Shown one piece after another: positions 15,749-24,905 of a DNA stretch of 64,000 nt (position 1 is its first letter; each line of letters begins with the position of its first letter). The translations under genes were made by a program, and so were the position numbers. Source of the DNA: Bacteroides neonati (GTDB taxonomy: Bacteria > Bacteroidota > Bacteroidia > Bacteroidales > Bacteroidaceae); NCBI RefSeq assembly GCF_000499785.1, contig NZ_HG726020.1, forward strand, positions 1,158,316-1,222,315, read 5' to 3'. The notes beneath the pieces are model-generated. The model saw nothing but the letters and a program-made list of their open reading frames with translations, made no database searches and was not told the DNA's origin.

Positions 15749-17599
15749 ATGATGGACTCTCATGACACTAATCAACCTCTAAATCAAGGAGAATTAGAAG
15801 AAGGAAAAAAAATGGCTGAGGTTTCTGAAGAAATTGCAGAAACTCCGGTTGAAGAATCGGGTGTTGAAAAACATCCTGAAGCAGCATTACGTCTGATTAC
15901 AAAAGAAGATGTATTGAATCGATTGAAAGAAGTTGCTTTGGATGCAGATAATGCCAGCAAGCACGAACTCGACAGTTTAAAACAAACGTTCTACAAGCTG
16001 CACAACGCCTCTTTGGAAGCTGCTAAGAAACTTTTCGTTGAAAACGGTGGCACGGAAGAGGACTATACTCCTGAATCCGATGCTTCGGAAGAAGAGTTCA
16101 AAAGTACGATGGCAGTAATCAAAGAAAAGCGCAACGCACAAGCAAGCGAAATGGAGCGTCAGAAGGAAGAGAATCTGCAAATCAAGCTATCGATTATCGA
16201 AGAGCTGAAAGAGCTGGTCGAATCGCCCGAAGACACCAATAAATCGTATACCGAATTTAAAAAGCTACAACAGCAATGGAACGAAACCAAGCTAATACCG
16301 CAAGCTAAGGTAAACGAGCTTTGGAAGAACTATCAGCTCTATGTAGAAAAATTCTACGATATACTCAAACTCAACAATGAGTTCCGTGAATATGACTTCA
16401 AGAAAAACCTCGAGATAAAGACACATCTTTGTGAAGCTGCCGAGAAGCTGGCAGAAGAAGATGACGTGGTATCGGCTTTCCATCAACTACAGAAATTACA
16501 TCAGGAGTTCCGCGATACGGGTCCTGTAGCCAAAGACTTACGCGACGAAGTATGGAATCGTTTCAAAGCTGCATCGACTCAGGTAAATCGTCGCCATCAG
16601 CAACATTTCGAATCGCTGAAAGAAACAGAACAAACCAATCTGGATCAGAAAACCGTTATCTGCGAAATAGTAGAGGCTATTGAATTTAATGAGCTGAAAA
16701 CATTCAATGCATGGGAAAACAAAACGCAGGAAGTGATCGCTCTGCAAAGCAAGTGGAAGACCATCGGGTTTGCTCCGCAAAAGATGAACGTGAAGATATT
16801 CGAGCGTTTCCGTAAGGCCTGTGACGAGTTCTTCAAAAAGAAAGGTGATTTCTTCAAATCGCTGAAAGAGGGCATGAACGAAAACCTCGAAAAGAAGAAA
16901 GTATTGTGTGAACAAGCAGAGGCATTGAAAGACAGCACAGACTGGAAGGCAACGGCCGATGCATTGTCTAAACTGCAAAAGGAATGGAAGACCATAGGGC
17001 CAGTATCGAAAAAATACTCGGATGGCATCTGGAAACGTTTTATTACTGCTTGCGATTATTTCTTTGAGCAAAAAAACAAAGCAACCTCTTCACAGCGTTC
17101 GGTCGAAGTAGAGAACATGGATAAGAAAAAGGCAATCATTGCCCAACTAACTGCTATCGACGAATCAACTGATGCCGAAGAGGCCGGAAAGCTGGTTCGC
17201 GAACTGATGAAGGAGTGGAATACGATCGGACATGTACCGTTCAAAGAAAAAGATAAATTGTACAAACAATACCACGGGCTTATCGACCAATTATTTGATC
17301 GCCTCAATTTAAGTGCATCAAATAAGAAGTTGAGCAACTTCAAATCGACAGTAAGCAACATTCAGAATAGCGGATCGCAATCACTGTACAGAGAGCGCGA
17401 AAAGCTGGTTCGTTCTTACGAAAACATGAAGAATGAGCTTCAAACCTACGAGAACAATATCGGCTTCCTCTCATCAGCTTCCAAGAAAGGCAATAGCCTG
17501 CTGACCGAAATTAACCGCAAGGTTGAGAAACTGAAAGCAGACCTTGAATTGATTCTGCAAAAGATTAAAGTAATCGACGATTCAATGAGAGAAGAGTAA
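15749..17599 (+). CDS. DUF349 repeat protein, coiled-coil rich
   Basis: This 616-residue soluble protein has an acidic low-complexity N-terminus (about 1-50). It carries about five DUF349 repeats, each with a W-x-TIG-x-P type core: WNETKLIP, FRDTGPVA, WKTIGFAP, WKTIGPVS and WNTIGHVP. The ends of the repeats and the C-terminus are strongly helical and charged. The family is widespread in Bacteroidetes and its molecular role is not established. It has no signal peptide, so it is probably cytoplasmic. It follows mgtE by 86 bp and is followed by a strong hairpin. Confidence 0.85.
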   Translation: MMDSHDTNQPLNQGELEEGKKMAEVSEEIAETPVEESGVEKHPEAALRLITKEDVLNRLKEVALDADNASKHELDSLKQTFYKLHNASLEAAKKLFVENGGTEEDYTPESDASEEEFKSTMAVIKEKRNAQASEMERQKEENLQIKLSIIEELKELVESPEDTNKSYTEFKKLQQQWNETKLIPQAKVNELWKNYQLYVEKFYDILKLNNEFREYDFKKNLEIKTHLCEAAEKLAEEDDVVSAFHQLQKLHQEFRDTGPVAKDLRDEVWNRFKAASTQVNRRHQQHFESLKETEQTNLDQKTVICEIVEAIEFNELKTFNAWENKTQEVIALQSKWKTIGFAPQKMNVKIFERFRKACDEFFKKKGDFFKSLKEGMNENLEKKKVLCEQAEALKDSTDWKATADALSKLQKEWKTIGPVSKKYSDGIWKRFITACDYFFEQKNKATSSQRSVEVENMDKKKAIIAQLTAIDESTDAEEAGKLVRELMKEWNTIGHVPFKEKDKLYKQYHGLIDQLFDRLNLSASNKKLSNFKSTVSNIQNSGSQSLYREREKLVRSYENMKNELQTYENNIGFLSSASKKGNSLLTEINRKVEKLKADLELILQKIKVIDDSMREE

Positions 17600-17626
17600 G
17601 AGAAGTCAATACGTACGCCATAAAGT

Positions 17627-17672
17627 AAGCACGCCAACTTTGCAGAGATACTCTAGCGAGGTTGGCGTGCTT
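17627..17672. terminator. Bidirectional-looking hairpin between convergent genes
   Basis: A 12-bp stem AAGCACGCCAAC (17627-17638) pairs with GTTGGCGTGCTT (17661-17672). It sits between the ends of the DUF349 gene and the convergent Gfo/Idh gene. Confidence 0.7.
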
Positions 17673-17679
17673 TCGTATG

Positions 17680-18828
17680 TTAGGATGTGGGCAAAAGCGA
17701 AAGGGTTCGCCCCTCGCGGATGGACTGTTTAGAATAGGGCGACACCGAGGTCCACAAGGCGAGATCTTCAATGGTAACAGGATACATCATTGCATGCCGG
17801 AGGTCTGCCTCAAGCGCCTTCAACATGATATAATCCATGCCTTGATGATGTACATCGATCTGCAAAGCCTCCCTCCCCCACTGTTTCCAATAAGTATGCT
17901 CGTACTGAGATATATAAGATTCATCCGATTCCCATTGCTCGTGCGGGCTCAGGTGCTCGATATAAATAGAGCGTCGCTCTCCGTTCCAAATACCTTTCGT
18001 TCCCTGTACCTCAAAGTTCAAACTACGGGGTCGGGGCAAAGTGGTATCGTGTATTAGGGAAATGAGCACTCCCGATTCGGTTTGTAGCTGGGTAGAGATA
18101 ATATCGCCCATGCTGATAGCAACCTGCTCATCACCAGAGAGTTCCCGGATACGCTGTTTGATACCTGCCGATTTGGAAGAGAAAGAGGTAAGACTCACAA
18201 TCTTATCTCCGCGGTTAATTCCGGCTATAAGACAGAGAGGAGCCAGTCCGTGAGTCGGGTACAAATCGCCATTCTCCGTTTGGTAGAAGCGGCTGCGCCA
18301 TGCCCCTTCGGGACAGTCGGTATTGCCCAATCGTCCGGAAGCATCGAGAAGTAAATTCCGCAGGTCGTGCCGATAGCCACCGGTCATATATACAATGTCG
18401 CCCAAAGCTCCTGCCTGCACTAAATTGCAAACAGCCAGGTTTTCGCGCATAAAGAGTGTATTCTCCAAGGGATAAATACGGCGGTCAACCTTTTTTGATA
18501 ATTCGATCACCGCTTGGTACTCGCCCAAAGCCAGTCCGCCCTTTATCTCTAAGCCTACATGGCAGCCCACTTCGAGGCAATGAAGAGTCTGCTTTACATG
18601 ACAATGCCACGGCGAAGCTACAATCACCAGATCGGGATGCTGCTCGTTAAGCATGCGCAGATAATCATCTTCCCCCTCCGCATAGCAAGCACGCCCCTCC
18701 GTATCGAGCGAGGAAATGCCGGGATCTGCCATAGCGATAACATCGTAAGAAGGTATATGCTGCAAGAGTCGAAACAGTAGTCTTCCGCGGTATCCGAAAC
18801 CAATAAAAGCCGTTCTGATTATTTCCAT
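17680..18828 (-). CDS. Gfo/Idh/MocA family protein, GH109-like
   Basis: This 382-residue protein has an N-terminal dinucleotide-binding Rossmann fold (FIGFGYRGRLLFRLL, about residues 8-22) and the family motif EIKGGLALGEY near 94-104. The C-terminal half contains YPTHGLAPLCLIAGINRGD, PRPRSLNFEVQGTKG and HHQGMDYIMLKALEADL. These resemble GH109 glycosidases, which use NAD(H) to hydrolyse alpha-N-acetylgalactosaminides. There is no signal peptide, unlike many GH109 enzymes, so a cytoplasmic sugar dehydrogenase is an alternative. The gene is isolated: a convergent gene lies downstream, and the tRNA-Gln terminator lies upstream. Confidence 0.75.
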   Translation of the reverse strand: MEIIRTAFIGFGYRGRLLFRLLQHIPSYDVIAMADPGISSLDTEGRACYAEGEDDYLRMLNEQHPDLVIVASPWHCHVKQTLHCLEVGCHVGLEIKGGLALGEYQAVIELSKKVDRRIYPLENTLFMRENLAVCNLVQAGALGDIVYMTGGYRHDLRNLLLDASGRLGNTDCPEGAWRSRFYQTENGDLYPTHGLAPLCLIAGINRGDKIVSLTSFSSKSAGIKQRIRELSGDEQVAISMGDIISTQLQTESGVLISLIHDTTLPRPRSLNFEVQGTKGIWNGERRSIYIEHLSPHEQWESDESYISQYEHTYWKQWGREALQIDVHHQGMDYIMLKALEADLRHAMMYPVTIEDLALWTSVSPYSKQSIREGRTLSLLPTS

Positions 18829-18895
18829 ACAATAGAGGGTTTTACTACTTATTTTGATAAGACGATAAGATGAAAAAAGCTTAGAAACAAAAACT

Positions 18896-18921
18896 CCCGT
18901 TAAAAAAGTTTTTTTAACGGG
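18896..18921 (-). terminator. Terminator downstream of tRNA-Gln
   Basis: A 12-bp stem of CCCGTTAAAAAA type (18896-18907) pairs with its complement ending at 18921. On the minus strand it is followed by a T-rich stretch. It lies 30 bp past the tRNA and just before the Gfo/Idh gene. Confidence 0.7.
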
Positions 18922-18950
18922 GGAATTTGAAGTAAACTAATACTTTTTCG

Positions 18951-19021
18951 TTGGACTACCTGGACTCGAACCAGGAATGTCAGGACCAGAATCTGAAGTG
19001 TTACCATTACACCATAGTCCA
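18951..19021 (-). tRNA. tRNA-Gln (anticodon CTG)
   Basis: The minus strand folds as a cloverleaf. It has acceptor TGGACTA with TAGTCCA plus discriminator A, a D stem GTGT/ACAC, an anticodon loop TTCTGGT with CTG at + strand 18987-18989, and a T arm CCTGG-TTCGAGT-CCAGG. CCA is not encoded. The anticodon stem TCAGA/CCTGA has one A-C mismatch next to the loop (positions 31-39). Confidence 0.93.
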
Positions 19022-19039
19022 ATAACCTGTTTGCGGGTG

Positions 19040-19047
19040 CAAAGATA
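19040..19047 (-). promoter_or_regulatory. -7 box for tRNA-Gln
   Basis: The minus strand reads TATCTTTG, 18 bp upstream of the tRNA 5-prime end. A TTTG at 19065-19068 may be the -33 element (17-bp spacer). Confidence 0.55.
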
Positions 19048-19174
19048 CAAATTATTTCAAAAAGCAAAATGATTTCCGTGGTTTTTTTCGAATAATTCAC
19101 CTAATTTGCCCCCTAACAAAGAGATACATCCCTAAAAAAAACCAAAAATGCAACAGATTTATGGCATTACTTTC

Positions 19175-19202
19175 TTTGATACGAGAAAACGGACTATCTT
19201 TG
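19175..19202 (+). promoter_or_regulatory. Promoter for rsfS-ftsH-cdsA
   Basis: TTTG (19175-19178) and TATCTTTG (19195-19202) match the Bacteroidales -33 and -7 elements with a short 16-bp spacer. The start codon of rsfS is 96 bp downstream. Confidence 0.55.
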
Positions 19203-19298
19203 TAAAAAGTTCACGTTCATGACAAGAAACAAAGTATCAATATTTCTTGTTATAACTATATAACTAACAAACGAATTATTTAATTTCAAAAGACATCA

Positions 19299-19658
19299 AT
19301 GAACGATACAAAAATTCTAATTGAGAAAATAACAGAAGGTATTCAAGACAAAAAAGGTAAAAACATTGTTATAGCCGATTTGACCAACATAGATGACACC
19401 ATTTGCAACTACTTTATTATCTGTCAGGGTAATTCGCCCAGTCAGGTAGGTGCTATTGTTGACTCTATCAAAGAAAAAGCCCGTAAAGAAGCCAATAGCA
19501 GACCCTCTGTGGTTGACGGACAACGCAATGCCGAATGGGTAGCCATGGATTATGCAGACGTGTTGGTACATGTTTTTCTACCCGAAGCCAGACAGTATTA
19601 CAATCTGGAACATCTGTGGGCAGATGCCAGATTAACAACAATCCCCGACATTGACTAA
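19299..19658 (+). CDS. rsfS: Ribosomal silencing factor RsfS
   Basis: This 119-residue protein of the RsfS/Iojap family binds ribosomal protein uL14 on the large subunit. It blocks subunit joining when nutrients are low. The typical sequence is present: a start with helical ILIEKI, then GKNIVIADLTNIDD, a middle YFIICQGNSPSQVGAI, and the C-terminal AEWVAMDYADVLVHVF and YYNLEHLWADA. The length is normal. It lies 9 bp upstream of ftsH and heads the operon rsfS-ftsH-cdsA. Confidence 0.96.
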   Translation: MNDTKILIEKITEGIQDKKGKNIVIADLTNIDDTICNYFIICQGNSPSQVGAIVDSIKEKARKEANSRPSVVDGQRNAEWVAMDYADVLVHVFLPEARQYYNLEHLWADARLTTIPDID

Positions 19659-19667
19659 TTTATCAAT

Positions 19668-21704
19668 ATGGACAATAATAAAAAACCAAGTAAGGTCAAT
19701 ATGCCCAAGTTCAATCTGAACTGGATGTATATGATTATAGCCTTAATGCTTTTGGGACTTTGGTGGACCAACCAAGGCGGATCTACAAGCAAAAATATCT
19801 CTTACGACGAATTCCAGCAATATGTTCGCAACGGATACGTAAGCAAAGTGATTGGTTATGACGATAATTCGGTAGAATTTTACGTAAAACCAAACTTTGT
19901 CGGACAGGTATTCAAGCAAGATTCGAGTCGTGTAGGTAAGAACCCGATGGTTTTGACCGAAGCACCCTCACGAGAGAATCTGGATAACTTCTTGCAGAAA
20001 GAAAAAGAAGAAGCGCATTTTGATGGCTCGTTGACTTATGACAAGAAGACGAACTATTTCGGTTCGTTCCTCATCAATGTGCTTCCGATTGTCTTTTTGG
20101 TAGGATTGTGGATCTTCTTCATGCGCCGAATGAGTGGCGGTGGAGGCGGTGGTGCCGGTGGTGTATTCAACGTAGGAAAGTCCAAAGCTCAACTCTTTGA
20201 GAAAGGAAGTTCGATTAAGATCACCTTCAAAGACGTAGCCGGTTTGGCAGAAGCCAAACAGGAGGTCGAAGAGATTGTAGAGTTTCTACGGGAACCACAA
20301 AAATACACCGATCTGGGTGGTAAGATTCCCAAGGGAGCATTGCTCGTAGGCCCTCCGGGAACAGGTAAAACACTGCTGGCAAAAGCTGTGGCAGGAGAAG
20401 CCGATGTTCCGTTCTTCTCACTGGCAGGTTCGGACTTCGTAGAAATGTTTGTCGGTGTAGGAGCTTCACGCGTACGTGACCTCTTCAAGCAAGCCAAAGA
20501 GAAAGCACCTTGTATCGTGTTTATCGATGAGATCGATGCCGTAGGTCGTGCTCGTGGCAAAAACCCTGCTATGGGTGGCAATGACGAACGGGAAAATACA
20601 TTGAACCAATTACTCACCGAAATGGATGGTTTTGGTTCAAATAGTGGTGTCATCATTCTGGCAGCAACCAACCGTGTAGACGTATTGGATAAAGCCTTGC
20701 TTCGTGCCGGACGTTTCGACCGTCAGATTCATGTAGATCTGCCCGACCTGAACGAACGTAAAGAGGTATTTGGTGTGCACTTGCGCCCCATCAAAATAGA
20801 TGATAGTCTGGACGTAGATCTACTTGCCCGCCAAACTCCGGGATTCTCGGGAGCCGATATTGCCAACGTTTGTAACGAAGCCGCACTTATCGCAGCCCGT
20901 CATGGAAAGAAGTTCGTAGGCAAGCAAGACTTCCTCGATGCAGTAGACCGTATCATTGGTGGTTTGGAAAAGAAAACCCGTATCACAACAGAGGCCGAAC
21001 GCCGTTCGATTGCCGCACACGAAGCAGGACACGCCAGCATATCGTGGTTGTTGGAGTATGCCAATCCATTGATTAAAGTAACCATCGTACAACGTGGTCG
21101 TGCATTGGGAGCTGCCTGGTATCTGCCCGAAGAGAGACAGATCACCACCAAAGAGCAGATGCTTGATGAAATGTGTGCTACCTTAGGCGGACGCGCAGCC
21201 GAAGATTTATTCCTCGGACGTATCTCTACAGGAGCGTTGAACGACTTGGAACGTGTAACCAAACAGGCTTACGGCATGATTGCTTATCTGGGCATGAGCG
21301 AACAGCTGCCCAATCTTTGCTACTACAGCAACGATGAGTACTCCTTCAACCGTCCTTACAGTGAGAAAACAGCCGAGCTGATTGACCAAGAGGTTAAGAA
21401 GATGGTAAGCGAACAATACGAACGCGCCAAACGAATTCTGAATGAACACCGGAAAGGTCACGAAGAGCTCACTCAGTTGCTCATTGATAAAGAGGTAATT
21501 TTTGCAGAAGATGTAGAACATATATTCGGCAAACGCCCCTGGACTTCCCGATCGGAAGAGATCATTGCTGCCAAAGAGAGCCACGATGCTGCCGAGGCAG
21601 AGAAAGCCTTAGCCAAAGAGGTTGAGAATCAGGAAAATGAAGAGAAGGAAGAAAAAGCAAACAAAGAAGCTGAGCAATCGGCTACTAATCAAACAGTAGA
21701 ATAA
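19668..21704 (+). CDS. ftsH: ATP-dependent zinc metalloprotease FtsH
   Basis: This 678-residue membrane-anchored AAA+ protease degrades misfolded membrane proteins and regulatory targets. Two N-terminal membrane segments (about 15-32 and 125-145) are followed by a glycine-rich linker. Next come the AAA domain with Walker A GPPGTGKT (about 225-232), Walker B FIDEID, and the second region of homology. The M41 protease domain has zinc motif HEAGH (from His451). The C-terminus is acidic and Glu/Lys rich. It sits between rsfS and cdsA in one operon, an arrangement that is common in Bacteroides. Confidence 0.98.
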   Translation: MDNNKKPSKVNMPKFNLNWMYMIIALMLLGLWWTNQGGSTSKNISYDEFQQYVRNGYVSKVIGYDDNSVEFYVKPNFVGQVFKQDSSRVGKNPMVLTEAPSRENLDNFLQKEKEEAHFDGSLTYDKKTNYFGSFLINVLPIVFLVGLWIFFMRRMSGGGGGGAGGVFNVGKSKAQLFEKGSSIKITFKDVAGLAEAKQEVEEIVEFLREPQKYTDLGGKIPKGALLVGPPGTGKTLLAKAVAGEADVPFFSLAGSDFVEMFVGVGASRVRDLFKQAKEKAPCIVFIDEIDAVGRARGKNPAMGGNDERENTLNQLLTEMDGFGSNSGVIILAATNRVDVLDKALLRAGRFDRQIHVDLPDLNERKEVFGVHLRPIKIDDSLDVDLLARQTPGFSGADIANVCNEAALIAARHGKKFVGKQDFLDAVDRIIGGLEKKTRITTEAERRSIAAHEAGHASISWLLEYANPLIKVTIVQRGRALGAAWYLPEERQITTKEQMLDEMCATLGGRAAEDLFLGRISTGALNDLERVTKQAYGMIAYLGMSEQLPNLCYYSNDEYSFNRPYSEKTAELIDQEVKKMVSEQYERAKRILNEHRKGHEELTQLLIDKEVIFAEDVEHIFGKRPWTSRSEEIIAAKESHDAAEAEKALAKEVENQENEEKEEKANKEAEQSATNQTVE

Positions 21705-21729
21705 TACAATCGACTAAAGACCAGGTATC

Positions 21730-22569
21730 TTGAAAAATAATTTTATACAACGAACTATTACAGGAGCACTCTTTGTGGCCATCCTGGTGGGTTGTATCTT
21801 ATACGATCCATTATCCTTCGGGGCACTTTTTGTGCTGATCAGTGCACTGACAGTACGCGAATTCGGACACCTGCTCAATGAAACCCAAGGGGTCGGTATC
21901 AACAAAACAATTACCATGCTGGGAGGAGCTTATCTATTCCTCTCTTTCATGGGATTCTGCATTGATGCAGCCGATTCGAAGATATTCATCCCCTATCTGG
22001 TACTGCTGCTTTATCTGATGATTAGCGAACTTTACCTGAAAAAAGAACATCCGATACTGAACTGGGCATACTCCATGATGAGTCAGCTATACATCGCATT
22101 GCCGTTTGCACTGCTCAATGTACTGGCTTTTCAGAACGACCCCAACACCCATAGCGTAAGTTATAACCCCATTCTGCCACTTTCGATTTTTATCTTTATC
22201 TGGCTGAACGATTCGGGTGCTTACTGCGTTGGTTCACTTTTTGGCAAGCATCGTTTATTCGAGCGCATTTCGCCCAAGAAATCGTGGGAAGGTTCGATAG
22301 GAGGAGGAGTTCTGGCCATTGCGGCTTCGTTTGGCATGGCTCATTTCTTCCCCTTTATGTCGATGGCCGAATGGGCCGGACTGGCATTGGTCGTTGTCGT
22401 ATTCGGCACTTGGGGCGACTTAACCGAATCATTACTGAAACGACAGTTGAAGATTAAAGATTCGGGCAATATACTACCGGGACACGGTGGTTTGCTTGAT
22501 CGTTTCGATAGCGCACTGATGGCTATTCCTGCCGCAGTGATCTACCTATATGTATTGACAATGGTTTAA
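21730..22569 (+). CDS. cdsA: Phosphatidate cytidylyltransferase CdsA
   Basis: This inner-membrane enzyme makes CDP-diacylglycerol from phosphatidic acid and CTP for phospholipid synthesis. The 279 residues contain about eight membrane segments. The C-terminal signature WGDLTESLLKRQLKIKDSG is followed by PGHGGLLDRFDS. The reading frame opens with TTG at 21730 and there is no upstream in-frame ATG after ftsH, so a TTG start is inferred. It lies 25 bp after ftsH and ends before a strong terminator. Confidence 0.95.
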   Translation: MKNNFIQRTITGALFVAILVGCILYDPLSFGALFVLISALTVREFGHLLNETQGVGINKTITMLGGAYLFLSFMGFCIDAADSKIFIPYLVLLLYLMISELYLKKEHPILNWAYSMMSQLYIALPFALLNVLAFQNDPNTHSVSYNPILPLSIFIFIWLNDSGAYCVGSLFGKHRLFERISPKKSWEGSIGGGVLAIAASFGMAHFFPFMSMAEWAGLALVVVVFGTWGDLTESLLKRQLKIKDSGNILPGHGGLLDRFDSALMAIPAAVIYLYVLTMV

Positions 22570-22594
22570 AACCGATTCAAATACTCATTTATGC

Positions 22595-22634
22595 AATAGC
22601 CCCGGATCTACAAAACGGCAGATCCGGGGCTATT
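22595..22634. terminator. Terminator between cdsA and the NigD-like gene
   Basis: A 15-bp perfect stem (AATAGCCCCGGATCT at 22595-22609, complement at 22620-22634) is followed on the plus strand by a T-rich tract. It lies between convergent genes and probably serves both. Confidence 0.85.
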
Positions 22635-22663
22635 ACTTTTTACAGTCGTATGTACCTCTGTTT

Positions 22664-23407
22664 TTACTTCAAATAATCTGATACATTATCAGATAAAGTC
22701 ATATTTTTCACCGATTCGGGTGTTTCGTTGAGTTTCAGGTCAAAGGTAACTTCTACCTCACCATTCTTATGCGAGTTAAGTTTCACCTTGATTCCTTTGG
22801 TGTTTTCGTCAACTTTCAACGAATTCAAGTTGAACGAAACAGCACCTTCGCGCCAATGTCCCGACAAATCGCCATACGTATTGTAGCGGTATTCCAGATG
22901 AATGTATCCATCGTTGGGATCTTCGACGGTTGTATTGCGCACCAGCGATACCCGATGTTTATCCTTATTCGGTGTATTGAACTGAAAAACAACGTTCAAA
23001 TAGCCACCATCAACCCACATATCGTTTTGCCAGATAACAACCGGATCATTACCAAACGACTCGGCATTCTCGGCATTAAGCTCTTCAACATTCTTGGTGA
23101 GCACATTATACAATCGCTCTACTTTAATATCATGATCGAACTCGCCTGCTCTATCGCTCAACGGATTGAAGTAAGCAATCACACGCTGTCCGTCTATGGG
23201 TTTATACCCCCAATATGCAGTAGCTGCCGGCCATAACTTTCCCCAATTATCACCTACCAGGTAATAAGTATCGCCACTTAACACACGAACGGTTGCCCAA
23301 TCGCGACCGATATCGCCAATAGAATACCCATCATTGTCGTCGCACGACTGCAATGATGGCAAAATAGCCAATAAGACGGCCAATAAAAGCCAATTTACTT
23401 TCTTCAT
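22664..23407 (-). CDS. NigD-like lipoprotein
   Basis: This 247-residue lipoprotein has a lipobox ending LQSC (Cys22), followed at once by DDND. Acidic residues right after the cysteine are part of the known Bacteroides surface-export signal, so display on the cell surface is possible. The layout, with an N-terminal RDWATVRVL and a YLVGDNWGKLWPAA segment followed by a beta-rich C-terminal half, matches the NigD-like family (PF12667) of Bacteroides. Its function is unknown. It stands alone between the cdsA terminator and a non-coding region with a dispersed repeat. Confidence 0.8.
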   Translation of the reverse strand: MKKVNWLLLAVLLAILPSLQSCDDNDGYSIGDIGRDWATVRVLSGDTYYLVGDNWGKLWPAATAYWGYKPIDGQRVIAYFNPLSDRAGEFDHDIKVERLYNVLTKNVEELNAENAESFGNDPVVIWQNDMWVDGGYLNVVFQFNTPNKDKHRVSLVRNTTVEDPNDGYIHLEYRYNTYGDLSGHWREGAVSFNLNSLKVDENTKGIKVKLNSHKNGEVEVTFDLKLNETPESVKNMTLSDNVSDYLK

Positions 23408-23448
23408 AGTCTGTCTCTATTTTTTTAGTTTATACTTAAGAAATAAAG

Positions 23449-23474
23449 AAGCCGGGCATATACTGCACCGGCTT
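23449..23474 (-). terminator. Small hairpin upstream of the NigD-like gene
   Basis: AAGCCGG (23449-23455) pairs with CCGGCTT (23468-23474). On the minus strand it is followed by a T-rich stretch. It could end the surE-lpxB transcript or belong to the leader of the NigD-like gene. Confidence 0.4.
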
Positions 23475-23520
23475 TACATTTATTAAAAAAATGATAGTTA
23501 TTTTTTTTGAATTGCCCTGA

Positions 23521-23641
23521 TTTTAACATTGTTAATTGAATTTTCCAGCGTCCTATTTCTTTCCGTACAAGAGTATATACTTTTGGTATCAAAGACTACG
23601 TATTCATTGACACCAAGAGTACGTAGTTAACACAGCGTTAA
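23521..23641. repeat. Dispersed about 120-bp intergenic element, copy B
   Basis: It begins with TTAACATTGTTAA and ends with TTAACACAGCGTTAA, with internal TTTTGGTATCAA and TACGTA motifs. It aligns along its whole length with copy A at 11797-11916, with many substitutions. It is located between lpxB and the NigD-like gene. Confidence 0.6.
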
Positions 23642-23752
23642 AATAGTTCTTCTGCCAACAACAAATATCGCCGTGACAATGCTCGGAATCGTAAGCATCT
23701 CCACAGCGATATATAAGAACTGCATCATTAAATTTATGCAGCGATGAGAAAT

Positions 23753-24889
23753 CTATTTTTTCAGCATCCGTACCATTTCGGTAGCCGCATGACGAGGTGC
23801 TCCGACCGCTCCCAGCCGATGGGATACATCCTCATAACCATTCAGCATCAGCTGACGATATTCGGGATCGAACAGTAATTTACCTAATTCGATTTGCATA
23901 TTCTCGACCGTCATTGATTCGAATACCAATTCCTTGACCACTTCCCGGTCGGCAATCAGATTAACAAGCGAGATGAAGGGCACTTTAATGAGATGTTTGC
24001 GCAAGAAAGAGAACATCTTGCCCATGGCACTATAATAACAGACCACCTGAGGCACCTGGAAGAGAGCCGTTTCGAGCGTAGCAGTGCCCGAGGTAACCAA
24101 TGCGGCCTCTGCCTGTTGCAGCAACCGGTAGGTTTGGCCAAAGAGAATCTTCACGTTTGCGCCATCCGTATACCGGCGATAATACTCCATAGAGATGGCA
24201 GGAGCGGCTGCCAGCACTAGTTGGTAGTCGGGAAAACGGGAAGCAGCTTGCAGCATACGCGGCAAATTATCTTTGATCTCTTGCTTACGGCTACCTGCCA
24301 ATAAAGCTATAATGGGCTTGTCGGAGAGTCCGTTTTCGTTTGCAAACGAGACAAACGACTCGGAGTTATCCGCCTGAAAATCAGCCACTTCATCGACAGT
24401 TGGGTTGCCTACATAGTGAATGGGGTACCGATGTTTATTTTCAAAAAACTCAACCTCGAAGGGAAGAATCGAAAACAGTGCCGTAATATCTCGTTTGATG
24501 TTCTTAATCCGATATTCCTTCCACGCCCATATCTTAGGGGCAATGTAATAGAAAGCCGGAATCTGCGTACGGGCACGCAAGAACTTAGCGATATTGAGGT
24601 TAAAACCCGGATAATCGACCATAATCACCACATCGGGATGCCAGGCCACAATGTCGTTCTTACACCATTTCATGTTGGCGAAAATCGTACGCAGGTGAAG
24701 CAATACAGGAAAGAATCCCATATAAGCCAACTCTTTATAATGCTTTACCAACGTTCCTCCAACGGCTGCCATCAAGTCGCCACCAAAGAAACGAAACTCA
24801 GCTTGCGGGTCTTGTTCCTTCAAGGCTGCCATCAGATGCGAAGCATGCAGATCGCCGGAGGCTTCGCCAACGATGAGATAGTATTTCAT
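23753..24889 (-). CDS. lpxB: Lipid-A-disaccharide synthase LpxB
   Basis: This 378-residue GT19 glycosyltransferase joins UDP-2,3-diacylglucosamine and lipid X to make the lipid A disaccharide. The family start IVGEASGDLHASHLMAAL and FFGGDLMAAVG are present. So are VVIMVDYPGFN, YYIAPKIWAW and the GSRKQEI loop, with EAALVTSGTATLE in the C-terminal half. The length is normal. It is co-transcribed behind surE with a 16-bp gap. Confidence 0.97.
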   Translation of the reverse strand: MKYYLIVGEASGDLHASHLMAALKEQDPQAEFRFFGGDLMAAVGGTLVKHYKELAYMGFFPVLLHLRTIFANMKWCKNDIVAWHPDVVIMVDYPGFNLNIAKFLRARTQIPAFYYIAPKIWAWKEYRIKNIKRDITALFSILPFEVEFFENKHRYPIHYVGNPTVDEVADFQADNSESFVSFANENGLSDKPIIALLAGSRKQEIKDNLPRMLQAASRFPDYQLVLAAAPAISMEYYRRYTDGANVKILFGQTYRLLQQAEAALVTSGTATLETALFQVPQVVCYYSAMGKMFSFLRKHLIKVPFISLVNLIADREVVKELVFESMTVENMQIELGKLLFDPEYRQLMLNGYEDVSHRLGAVGAPRHAATEMVRMLKK

Positions 24890-24905
24890 AAGTCAATATT
24901 CGTTT

